A stretch of DNA of 64,000 nt from the NCBI GenBank assembly GCA_050299855.1, contig JBNKWQ010000011.1, positions 62,001 to 126,000 on the forward strand, given 5' to 3'. The stretch is from Hahella sp050299855 (GTDB lineage Bacteria > Pseudomonadota > Gammaproteobacteria > Pseudomonadales > Oleiphilaceae). Positions 24,735 to 34,634 of this stretch are shown here, piece by piece. Under the pieces are notes generated by a model. That model was not told where the DNA came from. It did no database searches and worked only from the letters and a program-made list of their open reading frames with translations. Each line of letters starts with the position of its first letter. Positions within the stretch are counted from its first letter, which is position 1. The translations under genes and the position numbers were made by a program.

Positions 24735-25601
24735 TCAGGATTTGTAGCCGGTGTAGACCACCTGCCGACCTGGGCGTGCAAAACCGATCAGGTTAAGCCC
24801 CGCCCTTTCGGCGGAGGATACAGCCAGGCCGGTGGCGCCGGACACAGCTACCAGTGTCGAAATATTTGCAGCAGCTGTCTTATAGACCAGCTCATAACTT
24901 GCCCGGCTGGAAACCAGTACAAAGCCCTCGGAAGTATCTACCTCCCGGCGGTACAAACAGCCAACCAGCTTATCCAGCGCATTGTGGCGGCCGACATCTT
25001 CTCGGGTATATAGCACTTCACCTTCAGCGGAACACCAGCAGGCAGCATGGCAGGCCCCTGTCATGGTCTGAATTGCCTGCTGGGACGTCAGTGTCATCAA
25101 GGCGTTCTGAATGGCATCAGGGTCCGGCAATGTGGCTTTAACCAGCGAGTGTACAGGCAGGATTGCCTGCTCCAATGATTCCTTGCCACAGAGACCGCAA
25201 CCGCTGGGCCCGGCCATATGACGGCGCTGACGCTTGAGGTAATCCATCCGTGAGCCATGAATATGCAGATGCAGCTCAAATCCGGCCTCCGGATCACCCT
25301 GCAACTCAACTGAAAACAGTTGCTCAACGTTTTCCAGCACACCTTCCGTCAGGCTGAAACCCACGGCAAAGTCTTCCAGGTCTACCGGCGAAGCCATCAT
25401 CACAGCATGGCTAACGCCGTTGTAAACCAACGCGACCGGATACTCTTCGACCACGAAATCAGACAACGCCAAATAGTTCCAGCCGGAAGCACTGCGCTCT
25501 CTAATCTGCACCGGTGCGGCCAGACATCCGGCCTGACTGGGAGACCTGGCGGTTTTTGAGACCGGTGTAATGGGCGCCCGTTTAGTCTGTAACTTGGACA
25601 T
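24735..25601 (-). CDS. fdhD: Formate dehydrogenase accessory sulfurtransferase FdhD
   Basis: 288 residues. FdhD moves sulfur from a cysteine desulfurase to the bis-MGD cofactor, which activates formate dehydrogenase. The Cys loop is GACHAACWCSAEGEVLYTREDVGRHNALDKLVG, with the C-x-x-x-C-x-C set holding the catalytic pair; nearby SGCGLCG also carries Cys. The later SSRASYELVYKTAAAN and FARPGRQVVYTG complete the family pattern. The start overlaps the end of fdsA by 20 bases, so the two are translated together. Confidence 0.93.
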   Translation of the reverse strand: MSKLQTKRAPITPVSKTARSPSQAGCLAAPVQIRERSASGWNYLALSDFVVEEYPVALVYNGVSHAVMMASPVDLEDFAVGFSLTEGVLENVEQLFSVELQGDPEAGFELHLHIHGSRMDYLKRQRRHMAGPSGCGLCGKESLEQAILPVHSLVKATLPDPDAIQNALMTLTSQQAIQTMTGACHAACWCSAEGEVLYTREDVGRHNALDKLVGCLYRREVDTSEGFVLVSSRASYELVYKTAAANISTLVAVSGATGLAVSSAERAGLNLIGFARPGRQVVYTGYKS

Positions 25602-28473
25602 TGGCCGCCTGCGTTAAGAATGCTTGCTGCTGATCATCAAACGCCCGATGGCGTTGCTGCCAGCTTGATGGTTGCGTTACCTTCTCAAGCTGAACCGCAG
25701 TGACTTTATATTCAGGGCAATTGGTCGCCCAGTCCGAATTATCCGTGGTGATCACATTCGCACCGCTACCGGGATGGTGGAATGTCGTATAAACAACACC
25801 GGGCTGCATGCGGGAACTGACCACCGCCCGCAGTACTGTATCACCGGCACGGCTGGTAACGCCCACCCAGTCACCCTGTTTAATACCCCTTTCTTCCGCA
25901 TCGTGAGGATGCAGCTCCAGCACATCTTCATCGTGCCAACGCTGGTTCTCGGTACGGCGGGTCTGGGCACCCACATTGTATTGACTGAGTATCCTGCCGG
26001 TTGTTAGCAGCAGAGGAAAACGGCGGTTGGTGCGCTCTTCAGTAGCCACATATTCGGTGACCACAAACTGCCCTTTTCCAATGGGAAAATCTTCCACATG
26101 CATGATCGGCGTCCCGGCAGGATGCTCATCATTGCATGGCCATTGGATACTGCCCAACTGATCCAGTTTGGCATAGCTCACACCAGCAAAGGTCGGCGCC
26201 AGTACAGAGATTTCTTCCATAATCTCGGAAGGGTGTTGATAGTTCATCGGATAGCCCAAGGCATTGGCCAGATCCTGAGTCACTTCCCAGTCTTCCTTGC
26301 CGGCTAACGGCGCCATAACTTTACGCACCCGGTTGATCCGACGCTCAGCGTTGGTGAAAGTGCCGTTCTTTTCCAGAAAGGAAGATCCCGGCAAAAGTAC
26401 ATGGGCATACTTCGCCGTTTCGTTCAGAAACAGGTCCTGTACGATCAGGCATTCCAAGGATGACAATGCTTTCTGCACATGTTGGGTATTAGGGTCTGAC
26501 TGCGCAATATCCTCTCCCTGCACATAGAGGCCCTTAAATGACCCATCAATCGCCGCATCAAACATATTCGGAATTCTTAAGCCCGGCTCGGCATCAATAC
26601 TCACCCCCCAGACCTGCTCAAAATTCCGGCGCAACTCCGGAGTGCTGACATGCTGGTAACCCGGTAGCTCGTGAGGGAATGAGCCCATATCGCAGGAACC
26701 CTGCACGTTATTCTGACCACGCAACGGATTCACACCAACACCCTCACGACCGATATTGCCCGTCACCATGGCCAGGTTCGCAATACCCATCACCATGGTG
26801 GAGCCCTGGCTATGTTCGGTCACGCCCAACCCGTAATAAATTGCTGCGTTGCCGGCCATGGCATATAGCCTGGCGGCTCGCCGAACCATATCAGCAGCCA
26901 CGCCGGTGACTGCAGCCAATACTTCCGGTGAATGCCGCTCCTGAGCGATAAAGTCACGCCACTGCTGGTATTCATCCGCGTCACAGCGTGCCTGGATAAA
27001 ACTGAGATCTTCCAGCTCCTCAGTGACAATGACATGTGCCAGCGAATTAATCAGCGCCACATTGGTGCCGGGTCTCAAAGGCAAATGAATGGCATCGCGC
27101 AGATGTGGTGATTTCAGCAAATCGATGGAACGAGGATCCGCCACAATCAATTTGGCTCCTTCACGCAGTCGTTTACGCATCAGCGAGCCGAACACAGGGT
27201 GGGCATCGGTAGGGTTGGCTCCAATGACCATGATCACATCAGAATGCATGACCGAATCAAACGTCTGCGTACCTGCGGACTCTCCCATCGTCATTTTCAA
27301 ACCATAACCGGTAGGCGAGTGACAGACACGGGCACAGGTATCGGTGTTGTTATTGCCGAACGCCGCCCTCACCAGCTTCTGCACCAGATAGGTCTCTTCA
27401 TTGGTGCAGCGGGAAGACGTGATTCCACCAACGCTGTCACGTCCGTATTTGTTCTGAATGCCGCGAATCTTATCTGCTGCAAACTGAATGGCTTCCTCCC
27501 AGCCAACCGCTCTCCAGGGTTGGTCAATCTGGTCGCGAATCATCGGGGTAGTCAAACGGTCTTTATGGGTAGCGTAGCCAAACGCAAACCGACCTTTCAC
27601 GCAGGAATGCCCGTGGTTGGCCTGGCCGCCTTTATATGGAACCATTCTGACCAACTGATCACCCTTCATCTCAGCTTTGAAGGAACATCCCACACCACAG
27701 TATGCGCAGGTTGTAATAACACTATGATCCGGCTGCCCCTGCTCAATGATGCTCTTTTCCATCAATGTTGATGTAGGACAGGCCTGCACACAGGCGCCAC
27801 AGGATACACATTCAGAATCGAGAAAGTTGTCATCCTGACCGGCACTGACAGTTGATTCGAAACCGCGACCCTGAATAGTCAAGGCAAAGGTGCCCTGCAC
27901 TTCTTCACAAGCACGCACACAACGAGAGCAGACAATACACTTGCTGGGATCGAAACTAAAATAGGGGTTGGAGTGATCTTTTTCTGCTTCCAGATGGTTC
28001 GCACCACTGATGCCATAGCGCACGTCACGCAGACCGACGACCCCGGCCATATCCTGCAGTTCGCAGTTCCCGTTGGCCGGACAGGTCAGGCAGTCCAGTG
28101 GATGATCGGATATATACAACTCCATGATGTTGCGCCGCAATTTTGCCACTTGTGGTGTTTGCGTGCTCACCTGCATGCCGGGTTCTACAGGTGTGGTACA
28201 GGAGGCAGGCATACCACGCCGCCCCGCGATCTGCACAGCACACAGGCGGCAGGAACCAAAGGCTTCCAGGTTATCACTGGCACAGAGTTTGGGAATATTA
28301 ATGCCTGCCAGCGCGGCGGCCCGCAACACTGACGTACCGGCAGGAACGGTTATAGCCACACCGTCAATCGACAATTCCACCAGCTCTGTTGCGGTAGACT
28401 CCGGCGTGCCGTAATCCCTGTCGATATCTATCTGGGTAACTTCTGCAGAGGCCGGATCGTAATAATTCAGCAT
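25582..28473 (-). CDS. fdsA: NAD-dependent formate dehydrogenase alpha subunit FdsA
   Basis: 963 residues, the catalytic subunit that oxidises formate to CO2 in the cytoplasm. Order: N-terminal [2Fe-2S] domain (GINIPKLC...SCRLCAVQ...SCTTP), the His/Cys [4Fe-4S] site (DHPLDCLTCPANGNCELQ), two ferredoxin [4Fe-4S] sites (CIVCSRCVRACEE and CVSCGACVQACPT), then the molybdopterin domain opening with [4Fe-4S] TTCAYCGVGCSFKAE...SCVKGRF. The metal ligand Cys is in NTDTCARVCHSPT, with the neighbouring His essential for catalysis. The C-terminal MGD-binding domain starts near LLTTGRILSQYN. Overlaps fdsB by 7 bases. Confidence 0.96.
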   Translation of the reverse strand: MLNYYDPASAEVTQIDIDRDYGTPESTATELVELSIDGVAITVPAGTSVLRAAALAGINIPKLCASDNLEAFGSCRLCAVQIAGRRGMPASCTTPVEPGMQVSTQTPQVAKLRRNIMELYISDHPLDCLTCPANGNCELQDMAGVVGLRDVRYGISGANHLEAEKDHSNPYFSFDPSKCIVCSRCVRACEEVQGTFALTIQGRGFESTVSAGQDDNFLDSECVSCGACVQACPTSTLMEKSIIEQGQPDHSVITTCAYCGVGCSFKAEMKGDQLVRMVPYKGGQANHGHSCVKGRFAFGYATHKDRLTTPMIRDQIDQPWRAVGWEEAIQFAADKIRGIQNKYGRDSVGGITSSRCTNEETYLVQKLVRAAFGNNNTDTCARVCHSPTGYGLKMTMGESAGTQTFDSVMHSDVIMVIGANPTDAHPVFGSLMRKRLREGAKLIVADPRSIDLLKSPHLRDAIHLPLRPGTNVALINSLAHVIVTEELEDLSFIQARCDADEYQQWRDFIAQERHSPEVLAAVTGVAADMVRRAARLYAMAGNAAIYYGLGVTEHSQGSTMVMGIANLAMVTGNIGREGVGVNPLRGQNNVQGSCDMGSFPHELPGYQHVSTPELRRNFEQVWGVSIDAEPGLRIPNMFDAAIDGSFKGLYVQGEDIAQSDPNTQHVQKALSSLECLIVQDLFLNETAKYAHVLLPGSSFLEKNGTFTNAERRINRVRKVMAPLAGKEDWEVTQDLANALGYPMNYQHPSEIMEEISVLAPTFAGVSYAKLDQLGSIQWPCNDEHPAGTPIMHVEDFPIGKGQFVVTEYVATEERTNRRFPLLLTTGRILSQYNVGAQTRRTENQRWHDEDVLELHPHDAEERGIKQGDWVGVTSRAGDTVLRAVVSSRMQPGVVYTTFHHPGSGANVITTDNSDWATNCPEYKVTAVQLEKVTQPSSWQQRHRAFDDQQQAFLTQAANVQVTD

Positions 28474-30134
28474 GACTCATTCTCCTGCAACGCCGGGTCT
28501 GATTGACGTGTTTGAGGGTCTCTATCATCTGCAGCAGGCATTTGGCGGAATGCCGCAGGGAAATATTTCAGGGCGCTTCTGACCGGGTTCGGCGTCATGC
28601 CCCCCATTGCACATAAAGAGCCAAACTCCATCGTATCGCACAGTTCGTCCAGCAGGGCCAGGTTCTCCTCCCGCTGCTCGTCGTCAATGATCCTGTCGAT
28701 CACTTCAACGCCGCGTACGGAACCAATTCGACAAGGTGTACACTTGCCGCAGGATTCCTCTACACAGAACTCCATCGCAAAACGCGCCTGTTGCGCCATA
28801 TCCACAGTATCGTCAAATACCACCATGCCACCGTGCCCCAACACAGCCCCGACTTTAGTAAAGGCTTCATAATCCAGCGGGGTATCCCATTGCGCCTCCG
28901 GCATATACGCACCTAAAGGTCCACCGACTTGCACGGCGTGCAGGGGACGGCCAGAGGCGGAACCCTGGCCGAAATCTTCCAACAATTCCCGAAGCGTTGG
29001 ACCAAAAGCCAGTTCGACCAGTCCACCGCGGGCGATATTCCCGGCCAGCTGAAAAGGTAAGGTCCCACGCGAACGCCCCATGCCGTAATCGGCATAAGCC
29101 TGCCCGCCATGGGCGAGGATAAAAGGTACAGCCGCCAGCGTCAGCACGTTATTCACCACAGTGGGTTGGCCAAACAGACCTTCCAGCGCGGGCAGAGGCG
29201 GCTTGGCCCGAACCATGCCACGCTTGCCCTCCAAACTGTCCAATAACGAGGTCTCTTCGCCACAGATATAGGCACCGGCCCCCAAACGCACTTCCAAATG
29301 AAAGTGCCTGCCGGACCCTTGAATATTGTGGCCCAAATAGCCAACTGACTCTGCTGTATCGATGGCCTGTTGCAGAATTTCATGGGCAACGGGATATTCT
29401 GAACGCAGATAGATGTATCCCTGCTCAGCCCCCACCGCCAGCCCTGCGATAATCATGCCTTCTATAAGTAGGTAAGGGTCTGCTTCCATAACCAGTCTGT
29501 CCGCAAAGGTACCCGAGTCACCTTCATCCGCATTACAGACAATAAACTTAGAACCTGAATGGACCCCGCCAGCTTTCTTCGCAGGCACATCAGCATCGGC
29601 ATCCAACACAGTCTGCCATTTAATTCCGGCGGGAAATGCCGCTCCGCCCCGGCCCCGGAGCCCTGAGCTCTTCACTTCATCGACAATTGTTTGCGCGTCC
29701 ATTTCCAGTGCTTTACGCAGGCCCTGGAATCCATCGTGCTCAAGGTAATCAAGCACAGAAACAGGATCAATCACGCCCGCCCGTGCAAACGTCAGGCGTT
29801 GTTGTTTTTTGAAGTAGGGGATCTCCTCGACCAACCCCAGATAACGGGGATGCTGTTCCAGATCGGCACAAGGATAATTCGAAGCCTTGGATAGAAAGTT
29901 CTGGTCGAACAACTCCACCACGTCACTGGGTGATAGGGGGCCAAAACCTACGCGACCGGAAGGCGTTTCCACCTCCAGCAAGGGCTCTAACCAGAACATT
30001 CCGCGGGAACCATTGCGCACCAGCTCAGCTTCGATATTTCGGCTGTGCAGCTCTTGTTGCACTCGCAGACTGACGTCATCCGCCCCCAAAGCAAGTGCCG
30101 TAGTATCACGGGGGACATAAACTTTGATCATCAT
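28467..30134 (-). CDS. fdsB: NAD-dependent formate dehydrogenase beta subunit FdsB
   Basis: 555 residues, a NuoF homologue that passes electrons from FdsA through FMN to NAD+. N-terminal thioredoxin-like extension (1-130), then the FMN/NADH domain with SSGLRGRGGAAFPAGIKW, CNADEGDSGTFADR and GAGAYICGEETSLLDSLEGKRG, and a C-terminal [4Fe-4S] site ESCGKCTPCRIGS with the last Cys in DELCDTMEFGSLCAMGG. The start lies 9 bases after the fdsG stop. Tandem Met codons (MM) at the start leave a one-codon uncertainty. Confidence 0.95.
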   Translation of the reverse strand: MMIKVYVPRDTTALALGADDVSLRVQQELHSRNIEAELVRNGSRGMFWLEPLLEVETPSGRVGFGPLSPSDVVELFDQNFLSKASNYPCADLEQHPRYLGLVEEIPYFKKQQRLTFARAGVIDPVSVLDYLEHDGFQGLRKALEMDAQTIVDEVKSSGLRGRGGAAFPAGIKWQTVLDADADVPAKKAGGVHSGSKFIVCNADEGDSGTFADRLVMEADPYLLIEGMIIAGLAVGAEQGYIYLRSEYPVAHEILQQAIDTAESVGYLGHNIQGSGRHFHLEVRLGAGAYICGEETSLLDSLEGKRGMVRAKPPLPALEGLFGQPTVVNNVLTLAAVPFILAHGGQAYADYGMGRSRGTLPFQLAGNIARGGLVELAFGPTLRELLEDFGQGSASGRPLHAVQVGGPLGAYMPEAQWDTPLDYEAFTKVGAVLGHGGMVVFDDTVDMAQQARFAMEFCVEESCGKCTPCRIGSVRGVEVIDRIIDDEQREENLALLDELCDTMEFGSLCAMGGMTPNPVRSALKYFPAAFRQMPAADDRDPQTRQSDPALQENESC

Positions 30135-30143
30135 TAATTCCCC

Positions 30144-30665
30144 CTATTTGTCCGAAGCCATCGGTTGAAGCTCAACCGCCACTGTCGTGAGCTCATCAAT
30201 CAACTGGTCAAAACGCTGCGGATCAACCCGCCCAACGATTCTGTCGCCAACCCGTACTGTCGGTCCACAGGCACAATTTCCGAGGCAGTAAACCGGTTCC
30301 AGGGTCACTTCTCCATCAATGGTGGTCTGGTGATAATCAACGCCCAGGCGTTGTTTGGCATGTTGTTCAAGTGCACGACTTCCCCTCGCCTGACAAGCTT
30401 CAGCACGACAAAGTTGCAGGGTATGGCGACCAGGGGGGTGGGTTCTGAATTCGTGATAAAAACTGATAACCCCGTGAATCTCAGCACGGGTTTGCCCGAG
30501 AGCTTCGGCAATAAGCGGCACGACCTCGCCCGGCACAAATCCGAGTTCTTCCTGAATATCATGCAGTATGGGCAATAAAGCACCAGGCTTGTGCTTTAAC
30601 TGGTCAATAATCTGCGATGCTTTATCGCGATCATTGGTTGTCAGGTCGCGCCTGAGGGTTGTCAT
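30144..30665 (-). CDS. fdsG: NAD-dependent formate dehydrogenase gamma subunit FdsG
   Basis: 173 residues, a NuoE homologue with one [2Fe-2S] cluster. Cluster ligands: LCRAEACQARG (first pair) and VYCLGNCACGPTVRV (second pair, C-x3-C). The N-terminal helical part (ALLPILHDIQEELGFVPGEVVPLIAEALG) is standard. It forms the diaphorase part with FdsB. First gene of the operon fdsGBA-fdhD-fdsD; 273 bases separate it from fdhA upstream, with a terminator for fdhA in that gap, so a separate promoter is likely. Confidence 0.94.
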   Translation of the reverse strand: MTTLRRDLTTNDRDKASQIIDQLKHKPGALLPILHDIQEELGFVPGEVVPLIAEALGQTRAEIHGVISFYHEFRTHPPGRHTLQLCRAEACQARGSRALEQHAKQRLGVDYHQTTIDGEVTLEPVYCLGNCACGPTVRVGDRIVGRVDPQRFDQLIDELTTVAVELQPMASDK

Positions 30666-30731
30666 AGGCTATCTACCAACGTTCACTTACGGGGGAAGGA
30701 AGCGGACAGCGTCTGTAGATTAAACCACGAA

Positions 30732-30760
30732 AACGACCACACAGTCTTGCTGTGGTCGTT
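30732..30760 (-). terminator. Terminator of fdhA
   Basis: AACGACCACA-N9-TGTGGTCGTT, a perfect 10-bp stem, followed on the minus strand by TTTTCG. It lies after the fdhA stop and before fdsG. Besides this hairpin the 273-base gap shows no gene. Confidence 0.75.
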
Positions 30761-30938
30761 AGTCGACGTCTGTGCCTTTACCTTCAGTACATTATGGGAC
30801 CTTCGTTACGCAAAAGGCTTCAGCAAAACACGCCCGGAATGGCTCGGCCACACGTTAATCGGCCACTTGAAGGCGTCCGGGCCGAGCCCACACATAGTTT
30901 GCAGGCCGGCCCGTCCAGACAAGTAGTACAATAAACGT

Positions 30939-32138
30939 CTACGCAGCTACCATTCCATGAGGATCAATGACGAACTTCTTCGCCGCGCCACCATCAAAGT
31001 CGGCATAACCGGAAGGCGCTTGATCCAGATTGATCATCTGTACGTTAACGGCTTTGGCAATCTTCACTTTGTCGAACAGGATGGCCTGCATCAACTGGCG
31101 ATGGTACTTCATGACCGGGCATTGTCCGGTATGGAAGGAATGGGATTTCGCCCAGCCCAGACCAAAGCGCATGCTCAGCGAACCATGCTTGGCAGCATCG
31201 TCTTTGGCGCCGGGATCTTCAGTCACATAAAGACCTGGAATCCCGATCTGGCCACCGGCACGGGTCAGCTGCATGGCGGAGTTGAGAACGATGGCAGGTT
31301 GCTCAACATCGTGATGACAACCGTGGCAGCGCGCTTCGAAGCCGACACAGTCAACGAAACAATCCACTTCAGGCTCGCCCAGAATCTGTGCGATACGCTC
31401 AGATAGTTCACCCTCTTCACGCAGATCCAGTGTTTCACAGCCAAAGCTTTGCGCCTGGGTCAAACGCTCGGGGATCATATCACCCACGATAACGCAGGCA
31501 GCACCTAGCAGGTGGGCGGATGCAGCGGCGGCAAGTCCGACAGGGCCGGCACCGGCAATATAGACAGTAGACCCTGGGCCCACGCCGGCAGTCACACAGC
31601 CGTGATAGCCGGTGGGGAAGATGTCAGACAATAACGTCAGGTCCTGAATTTTTTCCATCGCCTGATCCGCGTCCGGGAACTTCAACAGGTTAAAGTCGGC
31701 ATAGGGCACCATCACGTATTCCGCCTGGCCGCCGACCCAGCCTCCCATATCCACGTAGCCATATGCGGCACCGGGACGAGAGGGGTTGACGTTGAGACAG
31801 ATACCGGTACGACCTTCCTTGCAGTTACGGCAGCGGCCGCAGGCTATATTGAAGGGCACGGAGACCACATCGCCGGGCTTGAGGAACTCGACATCACGAC
31901 CACACTCGACAATCTGTCCGGTGATTTCGTGACCCAGCACCAATCCTTGAGGTGCTGTAGTTCTGCCCCGCACCATGTGCTGGTCAGAGCCACAGATATT
32001 GGTGGTGACCACGCGCAGAATAACGCCGTGGTCACATTTACGGTTACCTAAAGCCAGTTTGGGAAATTCAATGGATTCAACGGTGACTTGGCCGGGGCCC
32101 TGGTAGACCACTCCGCGGTTAGAATGATGGCTGCTCAT
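30939..32138 (-). CDS. fdhA: Glutathione-independent formaldehyde dehydrogenase
   Basis: 399 residues of the zinc-dependent medium-chain dehydrogenase family, closely matching the Pseudomonas putida FdhA type with tightly bound NAD. Catalytic zinc region NICGSDQHMVRGRTTAPQGLVLGHEITG; structural zinc Cys set CGRCRNCKEGRTGICLN; nucleotide fold VYIAGAGPVGLAAAASA. It converts formaldehyde to formate. In this locus the formaldehyde comes from demethylation by GbcAB and DgcAB, and formate passes to Fds encoded downstream on the same strand. Divergent from gbdR, sharing a 777-base spacer. Confidence 0.95.
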   Translation of the reverse strand: MSSHHSNRGVVYQGPGQVTVESIEFPKLALGNRKCDHGVILRVVTTNICGSDQHMVRGRTTAPQGLVLGHEITGQIVECGRDVEFLKPGDVVSVPFNIACGRCRNCKEGRTGICLNVNPSRPGAAYGYVDMGGWVGGQAEYVMVPYADFNLLKFPDADQAMEKIQDLTLLSDIFPTGYHGCVTAGVGPGSTVYIAGAGPVGLAAAASAHLLGAACVIVGDMIPERLTQAQSFGCETLDLREEGELSERIAQILGEPEVDCFVDCVGFEARCHGCHHDVEQPAIVLNSAMQLTRAGGQIGIPGLYVTEDPGAKDDAAKHGSLSMRFGLGWAKSHSFHTGQCPVMKYHRQLMQAILFDKVKIAKAVNVQMINLDQAPSGYADFDGGAAKKFVIDPHGMVAA

Positions 32139-32915
32139 ACCTTTACCTTTGTTGTTTTAAAAACTACGGGTTATTGTTTACAGACGCTCTTTTCAAACAA
32201 AACTGTTACGGTATTCGAGACTGCTTTTGCGTGAAAGCGGTGATGCAAGGGCACTCTTAAATGCCCAATCAGGAGCTACTGTAACCACAGCCAAATTCGA
32301 TCACATGCTTGGATACGACATCCAAACGACTCTGTTTGGTCTGTAGACGACACCGCCACAAGTTTTATCTGAATACGCAACCACTGTGTCGTTTTTGGAC
32401 AACTGGACATAACAGGGGGTGCAACATTACTTTCTACTGAAAACTTTGCCGCATCACTTATCCACTAGCGACGGGACAATTGATACATAAGCATTTGTCA
32501 CCAAGCCCAAACGTGCCGATCATTTTTTGTACAATTAATGGTTTCAAAATGACCAATTTCAGGCTAATATCGCCGCTTATGGAACAGATTGAGGGTCCAC
32601 GGTGTCGCAATCAGGCAAATCCACGACCTGAACCGGCTGTACTATCGCTACACCTCAAGAGATTTCTCGGGCACTAAAGCTGCTATTAGATGTCGCTCCA
32701 GCACAACGGTGAGACTGTGTTGGTATCCAAATACGACAAGAGTGGCTTGAACCTGAATTTCTGTAAGGATACGAAGCGAAAATAAAAACAACCGGGGCAA
32801 ACTGATCACCCACCGGAGCATGTCTCCAGGGCAGAAGGTCCCCTCCAATGGCGAGCGGCGTAGATTTAGTTCGAAGCCTGTCAAACAGTCCTTATCCGAC
32901 TGAGGAGATGTATCC
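32139..32915. promoter_or_regulatory. Divergent regulatory region fdhA / gbdR
   Basis: 777 bases without a gene. Holds the motif TGTCG-TTTT-TGG at 32387-32398 that recurs upstream of other betaine genes, followed by ACAACTGGAC. A second shared string, AATACGACAA (about 32728), also occurs before gbcA/gbcB near 61773. The weak open frames at 32480 and 32648 look spurious. Confidence 0.55.
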
Positions 32916-34088
32916 ATGAATGAAAAATCAACGCCCACTTCCGTATTGGGCGCGAAACCTTATCGAATCGGCTTTCTGCTAGTTAACAACTTTACACTGA
33001 TCGCCCTGGCGTCTGCTATTGAGCCTCTACGTATGGCCAATCAGCTCTCCGGAGACGAACTCTATACCTGGCAACTGATCTCAGCCACCGGCCAGCCCGT
33101 CAGTGCCAGTGACGGTATATCTATCGCTGCCGACACTTCCATTGCCGAGAAAAATGTATTCGATGTGATCATTGTCGTCGGTGGTGTCGACATAACCCGC
33201 AGCTTTACCCCGAAAGAGATTTCCTGGCTACAAGGCCAAAACCGTCAACATGTGCTGATGGGTGCCATTTGCACCGGAGCCTACGTGTTGGCCAAGGCAG
33301 GTCTTCTGGACGGCTATTCCTGTAGCGCCCACTGGGAATGCCTGGCCGCCCTGCAGGAACAGTTTCCCAAAGTGAACTGCACCAACCGTTTGTACACCAT
33401 GGACAGGGACCGCATGACCTGCACCGGGGGTGGTGCACCTCTGGACATGATGCTGAGCATGGTCACACGCCAACACGGCAAAACTCTCACCGGCGCCATT
33501 TGCGACATGTTTGTCTGCGACCGGGTGCGTGCCGATACCGAACAGCAACGTGTTCCTCTGCGTCGACTGCTCACCCCGGCCCAACCTAAACTGGCAGAAA
33601 TCACCGAGCTGATGGAAAACAACATTGAAGAGCCAATAGAACTGGAAGAGCTGGCCCATTTTGTCGGTGTATCCAGACGCCAGCTGGAACGGCTGTTCTT
33701 CAAACACCTGGGCTGCACTCCGTCACGCTACTATCTGAAACTGCGCCTGGACCGGGCCCGCCAGCTACTGAAGCAGACTACCCGCTCCATTATCGAAATT
33801 TCGTCCATGTGCGGCTTCGTCTCTCCGCCTCATTTCAGTCGCTGCTATCGCAAATATATCGGCATTTCTCCCAAAGAAGAGCGGGCGGCAGTTTGGGCGT
33901 TGAATCAAGTCGATACCACCGCGGCCAATATGAGTGGTTACGATCTTAGGCCTATCGTCCCCAGCCGGTCGTCCGAAGCGCTTAAAGCCGCCAAGGCCGA
34001 ACCCAGTTATGGCGCCGTGAACTTCATGGGCGGCCCTCTGCGCATGGAACCCGGAAGTGTAGCAATACCGCCGGAAGTTCCGGCATAA
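32916..34088 (+). CDS. gbdR: GbdR-type AraC-family regulator
   Basis: 390 residues: N-terminal DJ-1/GATase1-like sensor (about 15-195; nucleophile elbow GAICTGAYVLAKAGLL) and C-terminal AraC DNA-binding domain with both helix-turn-helix units (ELEELAHFVGVSRRQLERLFFKHLG and IIEISSMCGFVSPPHFSRCYRKYIGISP). In Pseudomonas GbdR senses glycine betaine and dimethylglycine and activates gbcAB, dgcAB and other betaine genes; the identity here rests on this architecture and on being set between fdhA and the dgc operon. A long tail after the AraC domain (about 60 residues) is typical of the group. Followed by a 13-bp stem-loop. Confidence 0.9.
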   Translation: MNEKSTPTSVLGAKPYRIGFLLVNNFTLIALASAIEPLRMANQLSGDELYTWQLISATGQPVSASDGISIAADTSIAEKNVFDVIIVVGGVDITRSFTPKEISWLQGQNRQHVLMGAICTGAYVLAKAGLLDGYSCSAHWECLAALQEQFPKVNCTNRLYTMDRDRMTCTGGGAPLDMMLSMVTRQHGKTLTGAICDMFVCDRVRADTEQQRVPLRRLLTPAQPKLAEITELMENNIEEPIELEELAHFVGVSRRQLERLFFKHLGCTPSRYYLKLRLDRARQLLKQTTRSIIEISSMCGFVSPPHFSRCYRKYIGISPKEERAAVWALNQVDTTAANMSGYDLRPIVPSRSSEALKAAKAEPSYGAVNFMGGPLRMEPGSVAIPPEVPA

Positions 34089-34108
34089 AATCACTATGCT
34101 GATCTCAT

Positions 34109-34140
34109 CTTCCGGGGACGCAATGCAGCGTCCCCGGAAG
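34109..34140 (+). terminator. Stem-loop after gbdR
   Basis: CTTCCGGGGACGC-aatgca-GCGTCCCCGGAAG, perfect 13-bp stem, no T-run. Either a terminator of the weak-tail type or an mRNA-stabilising element. Confidence 0.65.
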
Positions 34141-34634
34141 CAGGGTCACCCCTTACCTGACTGACGCCTTGGCAGCGTACCGGCGAAGCCGCCATATACT
34201 GCAAAGCATACTAACCACGACTGTGGCGCATGGGAAAGCTCACTTTAACGTTGTAGGCACCTCTGGTGTAATATTCGCACCAGCGCCGGAATATTCAGTA
34301 TTACTGTTGAAATATCGCTATTACCACTGGAAAGCCGGTTCCACTATTGAAATAAAAGCATCGGTTGTTATGACAACACCAATGGCTCATTTGGATGCAA
34401 AATAAACAAATTTTTCCATCTTAACTGACGCTAAAGATAATGAACGACCGCTTGAAAGACCGTTGGATCAAGCGTAGTTCTCCAGTACCAACCGCCAATT
34501 CACGACTAATAGTCGACTTTCCCTGACAGCCTGCCGATTTTGGTATCACTCCTGTCGTTTCCAGTGAATAGTGCGCTATACCCACTAGCTATACTCAGCC
34601 CAACAATCCGCATTAACCAGGTTAGGTATACCAG
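34141..34634. promoter_or_regulatory. Upstream region of the dipeptidase-dgc operon
   Basis: About 490 bases with no credible gene. At 34532-34543 TGCCG-ATTT-TGG matches the shared TG(T/C)CG-N4-TGG motif, and a further TGTCG lies at 34553. No clear sigma-70 promoter was read. Confidence 0.5.

Noticed and set aside
32648..32938. 96-residue minus-strand frame before gbdR
   Set aside because: Overlaps the gbdR start, with no family features.
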